A DNA stretch of 64,000 bases from an uncultured Roseibium sp. (GTDB lineage Bacteria > Pseudomonadota > Alphaproteobacteria > Rhizobiales > Stappiaceae). The stretch is from positions 142,542 to 206,541 of the forward strand of contig NZ_CANMFD010000006.1 in assembly GCF_947496995.1 (NCBI RefSeq), written 5' to 3'. A program made the position numbers and the translations under genes. Each line of letters opens with the position of its first letter. The first letter of the stretch is position 1. Positions 18,639 through 26,913 of this stretch are shown in pieces. Below the pieces are notes generated by a model. It saw only the letters and a list, made by a program, of their open reading frames with translations. It ran no database searches and had not been told where the DNA came from.

Positions 18639-18751
18639 GTGTGTTCGAGTGTTGGAACAAATATGCCGCCAAAGACGCGCAGCAGGTGTGCAAAGCACGT
18701 GAAATTGCGTAAGATGTTGCGCGAAATGTGTAAAAAACCAATGAGACATGC
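18639..18751. promoter_or_regulatory. divergent hppD / Lrp control region
   Basis: This AT-richer spacer carries TTGCGTAAGATGTTGCGCG at 18704-18722, with a repeated TTGCG unit, and AAAGCACGTGAAATTGC beside it. Lrp/AsnC regulators often sit divergent from, and bind near, the gene they control. The exact operator is not defined by the sequence alone. Confidence 0.4.
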
Positions 18752-19225
18752 ATGACAATTGCATTGGACGTTTATGACGTGAAACTTCTGACTGCCCTGC
18801 AGGAAAACGCCGCGCTCACCAATGCCGAGCTCGGCGATGTGATCCGGCTCTCCGCCAGCCAGGTGTCCCGCCGCCGTCAGAAGCTTGAGGAGGCGGGGAT
18901 CATCCGCCGCTACCGGGCGGCGCTCGATCCGGAGGCCCTCGGGCTGAACGTCACGGCCTATGTCGGCGTGACGCTCGGTGCGCACAGCAAGGAAAACGCC
19001 GGCAAGTTCAGGGACATGGTCAAGGCCATGCCGGAAGTCCAGGAAGCGCACACCCTGACGGGCGACGTCGACTACATGCTGAAGATCGTGGTGCCGGACC
19101 TGAAGGCCCTCAGCCGCATCATCAACGACGACCTGCTGCCCCAGGAAGCCGTCCATCACGTGCGGTCGTCAATTGCCATGGAAACGCTGAAGGACGACAA
19201 CCTGCTGCCGCTTGCCCGCAGATGA
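18752..19225 (+). CDS. Lrp/AsnC family transcriptional regulator
   Basis: A 157-residue regulator with an N-terminal helix-turn-helix (L-L-T-A-L-Q-E-N-A-A-L-T-N-A-E-L through S-Q-V-S-R-R-R-Q-K-L-E, residues 12-46) and a C-terminal RAM ligand-binding domain (G-D-V-D-Y-M-L-K-I-V-V-P-D near 108-120). Divergence from hppD implies control of tyrosine catabolism, probably with an aromatic amino acid or its keto acid as effector. That assignment rests on position. Confidence 0.92.
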   Translation: MTIALDVYDVKLLTALQENAALTNAELGDVIRLSASQVSRRRQKLEEAGIIRRYRAALDPEALGLNVTAYVGVTLGAHSKENAGKFRDMVKAMPEVQEAHTLTGDVDYMLKIVVPDLKALSRIINDDLLPQEAVHHVRSSIAMETLKDDNLLPLARR

Positions 19226-19340
19226 TCCGCGCGGCCGGTTTATGGGGATTTGTATTGTGAACTTGCGGGATTTGCAGAAAATCCCATTTGATAGGACGAC
19301 AGACATTCACCCCCTTCGGGGTTATTTCAGGGAGACACTC

Positions 19341-20084
19341 ATGTTCGACGCAAAATCCTTGCTGGATCAGTTTCTGGGCGGCCAGACTTCAGACCAGTCC
19401 GGCGGCCGGGGCGGTTCTCAGCGGGGAGGGTCCGGAGACCTTCTTTCCCAGGGCAAGGATTTCCTGTCGTCGCAAGGCGGGGGACTGGCGCTCGGCAGTC
19501 TTGCCGGGTTGATGCTCGGCACAAAGTCAGGCCGGAAAATCGGCAAGAAGGCGGTCACCTATGGCGGTCTCGCCCTGGTGGCGGGTCTCGCATACAAGGC
19601 CTATCAGGGCCACAAGGCCAACCAGCAGAACGCACCGCGGCCGCAATATCCTGCCGACGCCCCGATCCCGGTGGAGGACGCGCGCGGCACCGCTTTCGAT
19701 CCGCGCGAGCAGCCGGGCGGCGAAAACCAGGTGGCTGTGGCACTCCTGACGGCGATGATCTCCGCCGCCAAGGCGGACGGTCATATCGACCGGGAGGAAC
19801 AGGACCGGATTTTCTCCAAGATCGACGAGGCCGGTCTCGACAGCGAGGCCAAGGCTTTTCTGATGGACGAACTGCGCTCGCCGCTCGACCTCGACAAGGT
19901 CGTCGCCAGCGCCACCTGTCAGGAAACGGCGGCGGAACTCTACGCCGCCTCCCGCCTCGCCATCGATCCGGATCATCCGGCCGAAAAGGCCTATCTGCAG
20001 ATGCTGGCCGCCCGGCTGCAGCTGGATGCCGGTCTGGTCGACGAGATCGAATTCGCCGTTCGCGAAGCGGAAATGGCGCAGTGA
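19341..20084 (+). CDS. DUF533 / TerB-like membrane-anchored protein
   Basis: A 247-residue protein starting M-F-D-A-K-S-L-L-D-Q-F-L-G-G after CAGGGAGA. A Gly/Ser/Gln-rich stretch (20-50) precedes one glycine-rich hydrophobic segment (about 55-90). The C-terminal TerB-like helical domain (I-S-A-A-K-A-D-G-H-I-D-R-E-E-Q, near 143-157) has acidic residues typical of DUF533/YebE proteins. Function in the family is unknown; related TerB domains bind metal and take part in tellurite or envelope-stress responses. Neighbours offer no clear operon partner. Confidence 0.85.
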   Translation: MFDAKSLLDQFLGGQTSDQSGGRGGSQRGGSGDLLSQGKDFLSSQGGGLALGSLAGLMLGTKSGRKIGKKAVTYGGLALVAGLAYKAYQGHKANQQNAPRPQYPADAPIPVEDARGTAFDPREQPGGENQVAVALLTAMISAAKADGHIDREEQDRIFSKIDEAGLDSEAKAFLMDELRSPLDLDKVVASATCQETAAELYAASRLAIDPDHPAEKAYLQMLAARLQLDAGLVDEIEFAVREAEMAQ

Positions 20085-20159
20085 CCCGCCGCGTCCGGTA
20101 GACACAGGATTTCGGGAAACGGCCGGTCTCAAGGGCGACCAGTCGGTTGCACACAGATG

Positions 20160-20194
20160 GGAGGCATCGGTTCCGTGCAGGAGCCGATGCCTCC
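20160..20194. terminator. convergent stem-loop between DUF533 and TRAP genes
   Basis: GGAGGCATCGG at 20160-20170 pairs perfectly with CCGATGCCTCC at 20184-20194, and TTCC/GGA extends the stem inward. It lies between two converging genes and probably ends transcription from both sides, although neither flank has a long T run. Confidence 0.65.
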
Positions 20195-20202
20195 AAAGTT
20201 CG

Positions 20203-21255
20203 TTATTGTTGGGTGTTTGCCTTGATCAGCTCCATTGCGCGCTGATAGAGACTGCTGCCGTCGAGACCCCTTTCATCCATTTCGGCAATCCATTTTTCCC
20301 GTGTGGGGATCGCCGCCTCCTTCCAGAGGGCGACTTCCTCCGGCCCGAGATCGATCATCACACCGCCTTTCGCGAGGGCGTCATCCCGGGGGGCGGCATC
20401 ATCCAGCTGCATCTGTTTTCCGGCGAATGCCGAAAGCTCCAGACCGGAATTGTTGTCGATCACGGCCTTCAGATCGTCCGGGAGCGCGTCATAAGTGGCC
20501 CGGTTCATCGCCAGCACGAAGGTCGCGGTGTAAAGGGCGTCGTCCCCGAAGCTTGTGTGGTTGTCGACGAGTTCGTTGATCTTGAGGGCGCCTGTCACCT
20601 CCCACGGCACCACCGTGGCGTCGATCACTCCCTTGGAAAGCGCTTCGGGAACTGCGGGAACCGGCATGCCGACCGGGGTCGCTCCCAGGCTTGCGAACAT
20701 GTCGTTGGTTACACGGGTCGGCGCCCGCAGCTTGACGCCTTTCAGATCGTCCAGCGAACTGATCGGTTGTTTGGAATGGATCAGACCGGGACCGTGAACC
20801 CACAGTCCCAGAACCTTCATGTCCTTGAAGTCCTGGTCCAGCATGGTCTCTTCCGCCAGTTGCCAGAAGGCGCGTGACACGGCTTCCGCATTGGTCATGA
20901 CGAAGGGCAGTTCGAAGACTTCCGTGCGCGGGAAGCGGCCGGGGGTGTAGCCGGGGAGGGTCCAGACAATATCGGCGACGCCGTCGATGGCCTGGTCGAT
21001 CAGCTCCGGTGGCTTGCCGCCGAGTTGCATGGCCGGGAAATGCTGAACCTCGATCCGCCCCCCGGACTCTTCCTGGATTCGAGCCATCCACGGTTCGAGA
21101 ATGTTCTTCGGGACGCTCGCCTGGGGCGGTAGCATCTGGTGAAGCCGCAGCGTGACATCCGCGGCCATGGAAGCACCCGGTGCTCCCGCCAGCAAAAGGC
21201 TGGCTGCCAGGATCGTTCCGGCGGCGGCCGGCAACAGGTTCCGGTAGTTCGGCAT
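20203..21255 (-). CDS. TRAP transporter substrate-binding protein (DctP family), orphan
   Basis: A 350-residue periplasmic binding protein with a signal peptide ending in S-M-A-A. DctP-family features include the R-A-P-T-R-V segment that holds the ligand carboxylate and the E-A-L-S-K-G-V-I-D-A-T-V-V-P-W-E segment. Family members capture organic acids for a sodium-driven DctQM pump. No DctQ or DctM gene is adjacent. The gene instead follows a P450 on the same strand after 68 bases, suggesting the pair deals with one compound. It may use membrane subunits encoded elsewhere. Confidence 0.9.
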   Translation of the reverse strand: MPNYRNLLPAAAGTILAASLLLAGAPGASMAADVTLRLHQMLPPQASVPKNILEPWMARIQEESGGRIEVQHFPAMQLGGKPPELIDQAIDGVADIVWTLPGYTPGRFPRTEVFELPFVMTNAEAVSRAFWQLAEETMLDQDFKDMKVLGLWVHGPGLIHSKQPISSLDDLKGVKLRAPTRVTNDMFASLGATPVGMPVPAVPEALSKGVIDATVVPWEVTGALKINELVDNHTSFGDDALYTATFVLAMNRATYDALPDDLKAVIDNNSGLELSAFAGKQMQLDDAAPRDDALAKGGVMIDLGPEEVALWKEAAIPTREKWIAEMDERGLDGSSLYQRAMELIKANTQQ

Positions 21256-21323
21256 GATTTCCTCCCTCTAGATTATATGGCCGGCGCTGTCGTGCCGGCC
21301 CGGTTTTGTCCTTGTGCGTTTGT

Positions 21324-22499
21324 TCAGGCCAGCCTGACAGGCAGATTCAGCGGGCCGCGGAAGCCGAACCCGCTCCAGACGACGTCTTCCGGCTTCTCCA
21401 GGCTCATGCCGGGAAAACGGTCGAACAGCATTGGCAGCATGATGTCTCCGACGGTGCGGCGTGAAACATGGACGCCCGCGCAATGGTGCGGCCCGTTGCC
21501 GAAGGCCTGGTGCGGCACCTTCCGGCGAAAGACATTGAAGGATTCGCCGTCCTCGTGATCGTCCTCGTCGCGATTGGCCGATGCCTGGATGGTCATCAGC
21601 GTCACGCCTTCGGGAATCTCGATGCCGTCGATTTCAAGGTCCCGCGTGGCCCGACGGGAAGAGGCCTGGATCGGCGCGACCCAGCGCACACCTTCCTCGA
21701 AGGCGTCGCCCCAGGCTTCCTGTCTCTTGACTTCCTCCAGCTGGTCCGGGTTGGTCAGAAGCCCGTAGATGATGGTGGCCAGGGCGTCGCGCGGCTCGTT
21801 GATGCCGCCGCCGATGGCGATCTTGATGTTTGCGAAAATCTGGCTCATCGGGATCGGATCACGCGCGTTCAGCATGATCGACAGGGCGGAATTGTTGGGC
21901 TCAGCCCGATGACGCGGAACGAGGGTCTCGAACACGGCATCCATTTCGGCATTGGCCGCGTCCGAGCGCCGGAACGGTTCCTCGGCGAAGCCGAAATTGC
22001 CGGCCCCGTCGATCAGCACTTGCGACCAGCGCTGCATGTCGGCATCGCCGACCTCGTCGAGACCGAGGATATGCGCCAGGATCCGTGCCGCCAGCGGCCC
22101 GCAAAGCTCCGTGAACAGATCGACCGTTTCCCCGCGCGGCAGCCGGTCCAGATAGTCGGCGCATAGTTTCCGGTAAAGGTCGGCCCAGTCGGTATCGATG
22201 ACCTTTGGGGAATAGGCCCGCTGCATCGCCATGCGTTCGCGCCGGTGTTCCTCGCCGTCCTTGCGCATCAGGGTATGGGCGCGAAACGCCCTGCGCATGG
22301 GCGTTACCGGATCGTCCGAGCTGAACAGCACTGGGTCATCCTTCACCATCCTGGTGTGTTTCGCCTTGGTCAGAAAGATCCGGTTCGCCGCCGGCACCTG
22401 CACGATGGGCGTCTCCGCCCGCATCCTTCGATAGATCGGATAGGGATCGCGTGTCAGCTGCGCGAGGGTCAGCGTCTCGTCGACGGGTGCTGTCGCCAT
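21324..22499 (-). CDS. cytochrome P450
   Basis: A 391-residue soluble bacterial P450. The haem-binding loop is F-G-N-G-P-H-H-C-A-G (Cys340) and the K-helix pair is E-x-x-R at 269-272. The I-helix reads G-G-G-I-N-E-P-R-D (230-238) in place of the common A-G-x-D/E-T-T, so the usual oxygen-activating threonine is not evident. There is no fused reductase or ferredoxin gene nearby. The orphan TRAP binding protein downstream and the divergent LysR gene suggest a regulated catabolic or modification function for an imported acid. Confidence 0.92.
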   Translation of the reverse strand: MATAPVDETLTLAQLTRDPYPIYRRMRAETPIVQVPAANRIFLTKAKHTRMVKDDPVLFSSDDPVTPMRRAFRAHTLMRKDGEEHRRERMAMQRAYSPKVIDTDWADLYRKLCADYLDRLPRGETVDLFTELCGPLAARILAHILGLDEVGDADMQRWSQVLIDGAGNFGFAEEPFRRSDAANAEMDAVFETLVPRHRAEPNNSALSIMLNARDPIPMSQIFANIKIAIGGGINEPRDALATIIYGLLTNPDQLEEVKRQEAWGDAFEEGVRWVAPIQASSRRATRDLEIDGIEIPEGVTLMTIQASANRDEDDHEDGESFNVFRRKVPHQAFGNGPHHCAGVHVSRRTVGDIMLPMLFDRFPGMSLEKPEDVVWSGFGFRGPLNLPVRLA

Positions 22500-22545
22500 T
22501 CGCCATCTTCCTCCCCAATCCGGCCGGTCGGCTCAGTATTTCCGC

Positions 22546-22560
22546 CTTGATGAAATCAAG
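22546..22560. promoter_or_regulatory. candidate LysR operator (T-N11-A palindrome)
   Basis: CTTGATGAAATCAAG is a perfect 6-base inverted repeat around GAA and contains T-N11-A (22547 to 22559), the form bound by LysR-type proteins. It lies between the divergent P450 and LysR genes, in an AT-rich segment that also holds GCAAT/ATTGC half-sites further right. Confidence 0.6.
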
Positions 22561-22643
22561 CAATACGATTGACTTTATAGATTGCATCGAATTTTTTGAT
22601 CCGATGGCACAAATGGCGCCGAACCATTGGCAGTGGAGGGCTG

Positions 22644-23558
22644 ATGACGATGCAGGTAGATCCCATGGGGGTCGATTTTCGGGCCCTGCAGGTTCTGGTG
22701 TGCGTACACCAGCTTCGCTCGTTCACCCGGGCGGCCGAAGAGCTGGGCGTCAACCAGTCCGCCGTCAGCTACACGATCAACAAGCTCAGGCAGGTGTTCC
22801 AGGATCCGCTGTTCATCCGCCAGGCGCGCCGCCTGCAGGCCACGGCGCGCTGCGAGGACATCGTCCAGCAGGCAAAGCGCCTCACCACCGAATTTCGGCA
22901 GCTGGCCGCGCCACCCGACTTCGATCCGGCAATGGCCAGTCAGAAGTTCACCATCGCCTGCAACTTCTATGAACGGGTCCTGATCATCCCGGAAATCGTA
23001 CACACGTTGAAACGCGATGCGCCCAATCTCGAACTGGAAATCATCGATGCGTCCGGCATCGGGCACGAGCGCCTGCTGCGCAACGAGGCAGACCTTCTGA
23101 TCGGTCCGTTCGAGAAATCCGGCCCGCATTTCTACCGGCGCGATCTCTACCAGGACCGCTATGTCTGCCTTCTGGATCCCGCCCATCCCAAAGCCGGAGA
23201 GCCGCTGAGCCTGGACGATTATCTCGGCCTCGATCATGTGCTCGTCACCTATGGAGGTCAGTGGCGCTCGCGGTATCTGATCGAACTGGAGCGTATGGGC
23301 AAGGACCTGAAGGTAGCGCTGCGCGTGCCCAGCCCGGCGGGGCTGGAACGCCTGGTGTCGGGGTCTGATCTGGTTGCGACCGTGCCCGAACGCCTGTCAA
23401 AAGCTGTCGGCGCAGGGCTTCAGGTGGTCGATTGTCCGGTCCATACGTCGGTGACGATCGGCCTGGTCTGGACGACCCTCAACCACCGTTTCCCGGTCCA
23501 TATGTGGGTACGCGACATGATCTATCGCCTGAACAGCAGGACCTCGAAGGAAGGCTAG
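22644..23558 (+). CDS. LysR family transcriptional regulator (NodD/LinR-like)
   Basis: A 304-residue regulator with the N-terminal winged helix (F-R-A-L-Q-V-L-V-C-V-H-Q-L-R-S-F-T-R-A-A-E-E-L through S-Y-T-I-N-K-L-R) and a LysR substrate domain. The ATG at 22644 follows GGAGGG; an upstream in-frame ATG lacks a ribosome site. It diverges from the P450/TRAP pair and is the likely regulator of both. The inducer is probably the P450 substrate, by analogy with the family. Confidence 0.9.
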   Translation: MTMQVDPMGVDFRALQVLVCVHQLRSFTRAAEELGVNQSAVSYTINKLRQVFQDPLFIRQARRLQATARCEDIVQQAKRLTTEFRQLAAPPDFDPAMASQKFTIACNFYERVLIIPEIVHTLKRDAPNLELEIIDASGIGHERLLRNEADLLIGPFEKSGPHFYRRDLYQDRYVCLLDPAHPKAGEPLSLDDYLGLDHVLVTYGGQWRSRYLIELERMGKDLKVALRVPSPAGLERLVSGSDLVATVPERLSKAVGAGLQVVDCPVHTSVTIGLVWTTLNHRFPVHMWVRDMIYRLNSRTSKEG

Positions 23559-23577
23559 AGCACATCCATCAAAGGAC

Positions 23578-24681
23578 TCAGACCGGCTGCGGCCCCACAT
23601 AATGCGAGGACGGCCGAATCAGCTTGCCTGTCTGCTGCTGTTCCAGAACATGCGCGCACCAGCCGGGCGTGCGTCCGACCGCGAACAGCGGGGTGAACAG
23701 GGTCCGGTCGATGCCGATCGCATCCAGAAGGACGGCTGTATAGAACTCGACATTTGTTTCCAGCGGCCGGTTCGGCTTGGCCCGTTTCAGGGCGGCCAGC
23801 GCCGCAGCTTCTATGTCTTCCGCCAGTTTCACTTTGGGATTTTCCGCTCCAATCAGCCTCAGTCCCGCCTTCAGGACATCGGCGCGCGGATCGCGCGTCC
23901 GGTAGATCCGGTGGCCGAAGCCCATCAGCCGCTCCTTGCGGGCAAGGGCCCCGCCGATCCAGGCTTCCGCGTTTTCCGGCTGGCCGATCGCGTCGATCAT
24001 GTCGAGCACCGGGCCCGGCGCGCCGCCGTGCAGCGGGCCACTCAGGGCGCCCATTGCGCCCAGAACCGCCTGCTTCAGCTCCGCCTGCGTGGAGCCGATC
24101 ACCCGCGCAGTAAAGGTGGAGGCGTTCAGACCGTGGTCGAGAATGGTCACCAGATAGCGGTTCAAGGCATCCGCATGACCTTCCGGCGGCAGCGTGCCCG
24201 TCAGCATCCGCAGCAGGTCCGTGGCCGTGTTCAGCGTACTGTCCGGCGCGACAGGCGCCAGTCCCAAGGCCATCCTGTGGGAAGCCGCCAGAAACACCGG
24301 CAGGGCTCCGGTGATGGCGACCGCGTCGGGCAGACCGCGTTTCAGCGGCAGGGCGGCAAGTCCGAGCTGCATGCGCTCGAAGACCGAAAGCTCTGGCGCG
24401 GCATCTTCGAGCAACGGAACAACAGCGAATGCGGCGGTGCGGGCCTGTCCGAACGCCGTGCGCAGGGGATGGTCGCCGACCTGGCTGAAATCCTCCCAAA
24501 GATGCTCGACCGCCGCCTCGAAAGGCATTTTTCCGGCAAGATCCTCTATTGTCTTGCCGCGCAGGATCAGGACGCCGTTCTGACCGTCGACATGGCTCAG
24601 TGTCGTGGTGGCGGCAACGACGCCTTCCAGTCCGGCGGTCGGATCCGGGGTCATTTGGGCGGGATTTGGCGCTTCGGTCAT
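23578..24681 (-). CDS. citrate synthase/methylcitrate synthase family protein
   Basis: A 367-residue citrate synthase homologue with the catalytic histidines in L-D-H-G-L-N-A-S (His183) and G-F-G-H-R-I-Y-R-T-R-D-P-R (His257). The third catalytic position, normally Asp in N-V-D-F-Y, is Glu312 in N-V-E-F-Y. I chose the ATG after AAGGAGATGATC at 24681 rather than an upstream start. The length is shorter than hexameric TCA-cycle GltA, so this is a secondary or 2-methylcitrate-type enzyme. It diverges from a paralogue with a DNA-binding N-terminus. Confidence 0.88.
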   Translation of the reverse strand: MTEAPNPAQMTPDPTAGLEGVVAATTTLSHVDGQNGVLILRGKTIEDLAGKMPFEAAVEHLWEDFSQVGDHPLRTAFGQARTAAFAVVPLLEDAAPELSVFERMQLGLAALPLKRGLPDAVAITGALPVFLAASHRMALGLAPVAPDSTLNTATDLLRMLTGTLPPEGHADALNRYLVTILDHGLNASTFTARVIGSTQAELKQAVLGAMGALSGPLHGGAPGPVLDMIDAIGQPENAEAWIGGALARKERLMGFGHRIYRTRDPRADVLKAGLRLIGAENPKVKLAEDIEAAALAALKRAKPNRPLETNVEFYTAVLLDAIGIDRTLFTPLFAVGRTPGWCAHVLEQQQTGKLIRPSSHYVGPQPV

Positions 24682-24723
24682 GATCATCTCCTTATTTGTT
24701 TGCGCCAGATAATGAGAAACATT

Positions 24724-24758
24724 TGCATTGATCAACGTTGATAAATACAATCAATGCA
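24724..24758. promoter_or_regulatory. nested palindromes between divergent citrate synthase genes
   Basis: TGCATTGAT (24724-24732) and ATCAATGCA (24750-24758) are perfect 9-base inverted arms, and a perfect 12-base palindrome ATCAACGTTGAT lies inside at 24731-24742. The right arm runs onto the plus-strand start codon. The site is a strong candidate operator for the MerR-like domain of the adjoining gene product. Confidence 0.65.
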
Positions 24759-25918
24759 TGAGCAAACCGATCTATCTCTCCGCCCGCGAAGCCGCTGCCG
24801 AACTCGGCGTTCAGCCGGCGACCCTTTATGCCTATGTCAGCCGGGGATTGATTTCCTCCGTGGCCGGTCCCGGCAAACAGCGCCGCTACGACGCGGCCGA
24901 TGTCCGACGTCTGAAGGGCCGCAAGGCGGAAGATCAGGCCGGCTTGCGGCCCCTGACGGGCGATCCGGTTCTGGAGACGGAACTGACGCTTATTTGCGAG
25001 GAAGGCCCGGTCTACCGGGGACGGCGCGCGACCGATCTTGCGGAAAACTCCTCGCTGGAAACGGTGGCGACCCTGCTCTGGGGATCGGAGGACGATCCCT
25101 TCGCGGAAAGCGCGCCGGAAAAAGCGCCTGAGCTGCCGCCGGCACTTGGCCCTCTGGACCGGCTGATGATGGCGCTTGCCGCCTGGCCCCTGCAGGACAG
25201 GGCCGCCTTTACCCATGCGCCGAAACTTTTGCAGACCAAGGGCGCGGCTCTGCTGCGCTACGGGACCGCCGCGCTGCTGAACAGAAAGCCGGTGGCGGTG
25301 CCGATCCACACCCAGTTTGCCGAAGCCTATGGGGTTTCCACCGCCGGCAGAAACGCGATCCGTGCCTCTCTGGTGCTGTGCGCCGATCACGAACTCAACA
25401 CAAGTGCCTTCGCAGTGCGCTGCGCGGCCTCCACCCGCGCGCCGCTGCATGCTGCCCTGCTCTCCGGGCTTGGCGCATTTGCCGGTCCGCGTCACGGTGC
25501 AGCGTCAGATCGGGTGACTGCCTGGCTCGCGGATCTGAGACCGGAAACGGATATCGAGGCGGTTCTGTCCGACCGGCTTGGGCGCGGCGAAAGCCTGCCC
25601 GGCTTCGGCCATTCCGTCTACCGCGAGCGCGATCCCCGGGCCGACTGTCTGCTTGAGATGCTGATCCGCAACGAACGAAACCATCCGTTCGTCGAGCGCC
25701 TGCCTCTGCTGATCGGTGTCGCCGACGATCTTTACGGCCGTGCCCCCAACATCGATTTCGCCCTGGCGGCAGTGCAGAAAACCTACGACCTGCCCAGGGA
25801 CGCCGGAAAGATAATCTTCTGCGCCGCGCGGATCACCGGGTGGATCGCTCATGCACTCGAACAATATTCCTCCCCCGAGCAGATCCGTCCCAGAGCCGCC
25901 TATGTGGGCGAGCGATAA
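24758..25918 (+). CDS. citrate synthase with N-terminal helix-turn-helix
   Basis: A 386-residue fusion. Residues 5-55 form an excisionase/MerR-like helix-turn-helix (L-S-A-R-E-A-A-A-E-L-G-V, then R-R-Y-D-A-A-D-V-R-R-L). The rest is a citrate synthase fold with His211 in A-D-H-E-L-N-T-S, His285 in G-F-G-H-S-V-Y-R-E-R-D-P-R and Asp333 in N-I-D-F-A-L-A. The catalytic triad is kept here, whereas the divergent paralogue has Glu. The fusion could sense an acyl-CoA or oxaloacetate and repress or activate the paired gene, acting both as enzyme and as regulator. Confidence 0.88.
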   Translation: MSKPIYLSAREAAAELGVQPATLYAYVSRGLISSVAGPGKQRRYDAADVRRLKGRKAEDQAGLRPLTGDPVLETELTLICEEGPVYRGRRATDLAENSSLETVATLLWGSEDDPFAESAPEKAPELPPALGPLDRLMMALAAWPLQDRAAFTHAPKLLQTKGAALLRYGTAALLNRKPVAVPIHTQFAEAYGVSTAGRNAIRASLVLCADHELNTSAFAVRCAASTRAPLHAALLSGLGAFAGPRHGAASDRVTAWLADLRPETDIEAVLSDRLGRGESLPGFGHSVYRERDPRADCLLEMLIRNERNHPFVERLPLLIGVADDLYGRAPNIDFALAAVQKTYDLPRDAGKIIFCAARITGWIAHALEQYSSPEQIRPRAAYVGER

Positions 25919-26014
25919 ATCCTGAGGGAAATCACCCTGCCGGAGTGAAGATTGCTTTTGGGCCCTCGGCAGATTTAACGTGTCTACAGGGGATTCGGAT
26001 CGGGGGACTGGCGG

Positions 26015-26908
26015 TTGGCCGAGATTTTCACGCATGTTGTCAATGTCATGCTGCCTGTACTGCTGTGCGTGCTGGTCGGCTACGGGCTGGCGGTCGCCAG
26101 GGCGCCTTTCGACCAGAAAATGCTTGGCACCCTAGTGTCCTATGTCGGTTATCCGGCGCTGATCCTGTTTCATCTCGCCAAGCAGCACATCCAGCTCGAC
26201 ACCTTCCTGATCGTGCTGGCCGCCGCCGCGGGATCGATCATCATTGGCGCGGTCGTGGGGTTCTTCGTTCTCAAACTGCTGCGCATTTCCGTGAAGGCCT
26301 ACCTGTCGCCGATGATGCTATCCAACGTCGGCAACATCGGGCTGCCGGTCGCAACCCTTGCGTTCGGGCCGGAAGGGGCCGCCGTTGCCATCGGGTTTGT
26401 CATCGTTGTGCTGATGGCGATCTTCACCATCGGCATTGCCCTGCCCATGGGCCGTCCCGACTTTGCCACGCTCGCCCGGCAACCGGTCATCTACGCGGCC
26501 TTCGGATCCATTGCCCTGATGGCCAGCGGATGGAAAATTCCCGGACCGATCGATCAGAGCCTTGAAATTCTGGCCGGTCTCGCCATTCCCATCATGCTGC
26601 TGACCCTCGGCTACAGTCTCGCGACGTTGAAACTTGGCGGCCTGACACGAGCGGTCCTGCTGTCCGTCATTCACATCGCGATCTCGGCGCTGACGGCATT
26701 CGTGCTGACCTGGGTTTTGAACCTCGACGGCAAGATTGAGAGCGTCGTCATCGTGCTCTGCTTCATGCCGCCGTCGGTCGCCACCTATCTGGCGATTTCC
26801 CAGTATCAGCAGGAAGAAGCGCCGGGCGTGGCCGGGTTCATATTCGTTTCCACGATCCTGACGCTGGTGACGCTGCCCGTGGTGCTTACCTATTGGGCAA
26901 CCGGATAA
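26015..26908 (+). CDS. AEC family transporter (auxin efflux carrier-like)
   Basis: A 297-residue inner-membrane protein with about ten hydrophobic segments, an early V-G-Y-G-L-A, and the conserved break N-V-G-N-I-G-L-P-V-A in the middle. AEC carriers in bacteria move dicarboxylates such as malate or malonate, or amino acids. I chose TTG at 26015 because CGGGGGAC lies just upstream and the translation matches a first transmembrane helix. It converges with a PEP mutase-family gene six bases beyond its stop codon. Confidence 0.85.
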   Translation: MAEIFTHVVNVMLPVLLCVLVGYGLAVARAPFDQKMLGTLVSYVGYPALILFHLAKQHIQLDTFLIVLAAAAGSIIIGAVVGFFVLKLLRISVKAYLSPMMLSNVGNIGLPVATLAFGPEGAAVAIGFVIVVLMAIFTIGIALPMGRPDFATLARQPVIYAAFGSIALMASGWKIPGPIDQSLEILAGLAIPIMLLTLGYSLATLKLGGLTRAVLLSVIHIAISALTAFVLTWVLNLDGKIESVVIVLCFMPPSVATYLAISQYQQEEAPGVAGFIFVSTILTLVTLPVVLTYWATG

Positions 26909-26913
26909 GGCCC

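Noticed and set aside
23578..24681. Glu in N-V-E-F-Y as evidence of a dead citrate synthase
   Set aside because: Asp to Glu is conservative and seems common in this branch of the family as I recall it, so inactivity cannot be claimed.
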